DNA from: Candidatus Phascolarctobacterium caballi
GTDB taxonomy: Bacteria > Bacillota > Negativicutes > Acidaminococcales > Acidaminococcaceae
Length of the DNA: 13,665 nucleotides
NCBI GenBank assembly: GCA_018065225.1
Contig: JAGHTS010000196.1
Location: 1-13,665, forward strand
Direction of reading: 5' to 3'
The first letter of the stretch is position 1. Each line of letters starts with the position of its first letter. Positions 13,632 to 13,665 of this stretch are shown piece by piece. A program made the position numbers and the translations under genes. Under the pieces are notes generated by a model that saw only the letters and a program-made list of their open reading frames with translations, was not told the origin of the DNA and ran no database searches.

Positions 13632-13665
13632 AAATGTAATATTTTTATTGCAAAAAATGTATAAT

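Noticed and set aside
13648..13665. TATAAT at the right edge (13660-13665) as a promoter for the next gene
   Set aside because: No -35 box lies at a usable distance and the downstream gene is outside the window, so it cannot be judged.
1..13665. CRISPR arrays, insertion sequences, phage genes
   Set aside because: No regularly spaced repeats, transposase, integrase or phage-type proteins were found on either strand.

Overview
The window reads as an ordinary chromosomal stretch of a fermentative, anaerobic, moderately AT-rich bacterium. Every gene is on the + strand. The evidence for anaerobiosis is a hydG ([FeFe]-hydrogenase maturase) fragment. Type IV pilus/type II secretion-type pseudopilins and an Mbh-like Mrp antiporter fit a Gram-negative Firmicute such as a member of the Negativicutes. 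That placement is inference from gene content and codon style (heavy use of TTG for Leu) and is not proven by any one gene.

Layout. (1) Positions 1-1091 hold the 3' part of hydG, whose N-terminal half lies outside the window. (2) Positions 1100-1188 hold a tRNA-Ser with anticodon CGA, 8 nt after hydG and 12 nt before the next gene. (3) Positions 1201-4455 hold five tightly packed genes for a pilus/pseudopilus assembly module: a GspF/PilC platform protein, three small prepilin-like proteins with recognisable leader and cleavage motifs, and a GspK/PilX-like protein with a beta-rich tail. No assembly ATPase, prepilin peptidase or obvious major pilin is present. (4) Positions 4456-4557 form a 102-nt gap with a good sigma70-type promoter and a dyad. 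(5) Positions 4558-12142 hold an 11-gene operon, mostly with 1-30 nt overlaps between genes, encoding a multisubunit cation/proton antiporter of the Mrp/Mnh type. Its gene order resembles the antiporter half of membrane-bound hydrogenase (Mbh): E, F, G, a DUF4040 protein, an MbhE-like protein, B, C, D, a second D/NuoL-like subunit, an 81-residue membrane protein, and a third, larger NuoL-like subunit. (6) Positions 12143-12263 hold a strong hairpin terminator and an extended -10 promoter. (7) Positions 12264-13631 encode RmuC.

The antiporter operon is the most interesting part. The large MrpA subunit of classical Mrp is absent as one polypeptide. Its C-terminal pieces are two separate small genes, and three separate 14-helix-type antiporter subunits are encoded. 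Two of them keep the full set of charged residues. The third has Asn at the TM7 lysine position and Asn in place of the His of the PLHGW motif. A small two-helix protein with a conserved-looking EDYYD tail sits between the last two. No hydrogenase, ferredoxin or quinone module follows, so the complex looks like a stand-alone transporter, or the membrane arm of a complex whose redox partner is encoded elsewhere.

The rest is conventional. The main points worth a second look are the very short, Shine-Dalgarno-less leader between the tRNA and the GspF-like gene, the incomplete pilin module, and the near-leaderless rmuC promoter with repeated TCATGAT half-palindromes.
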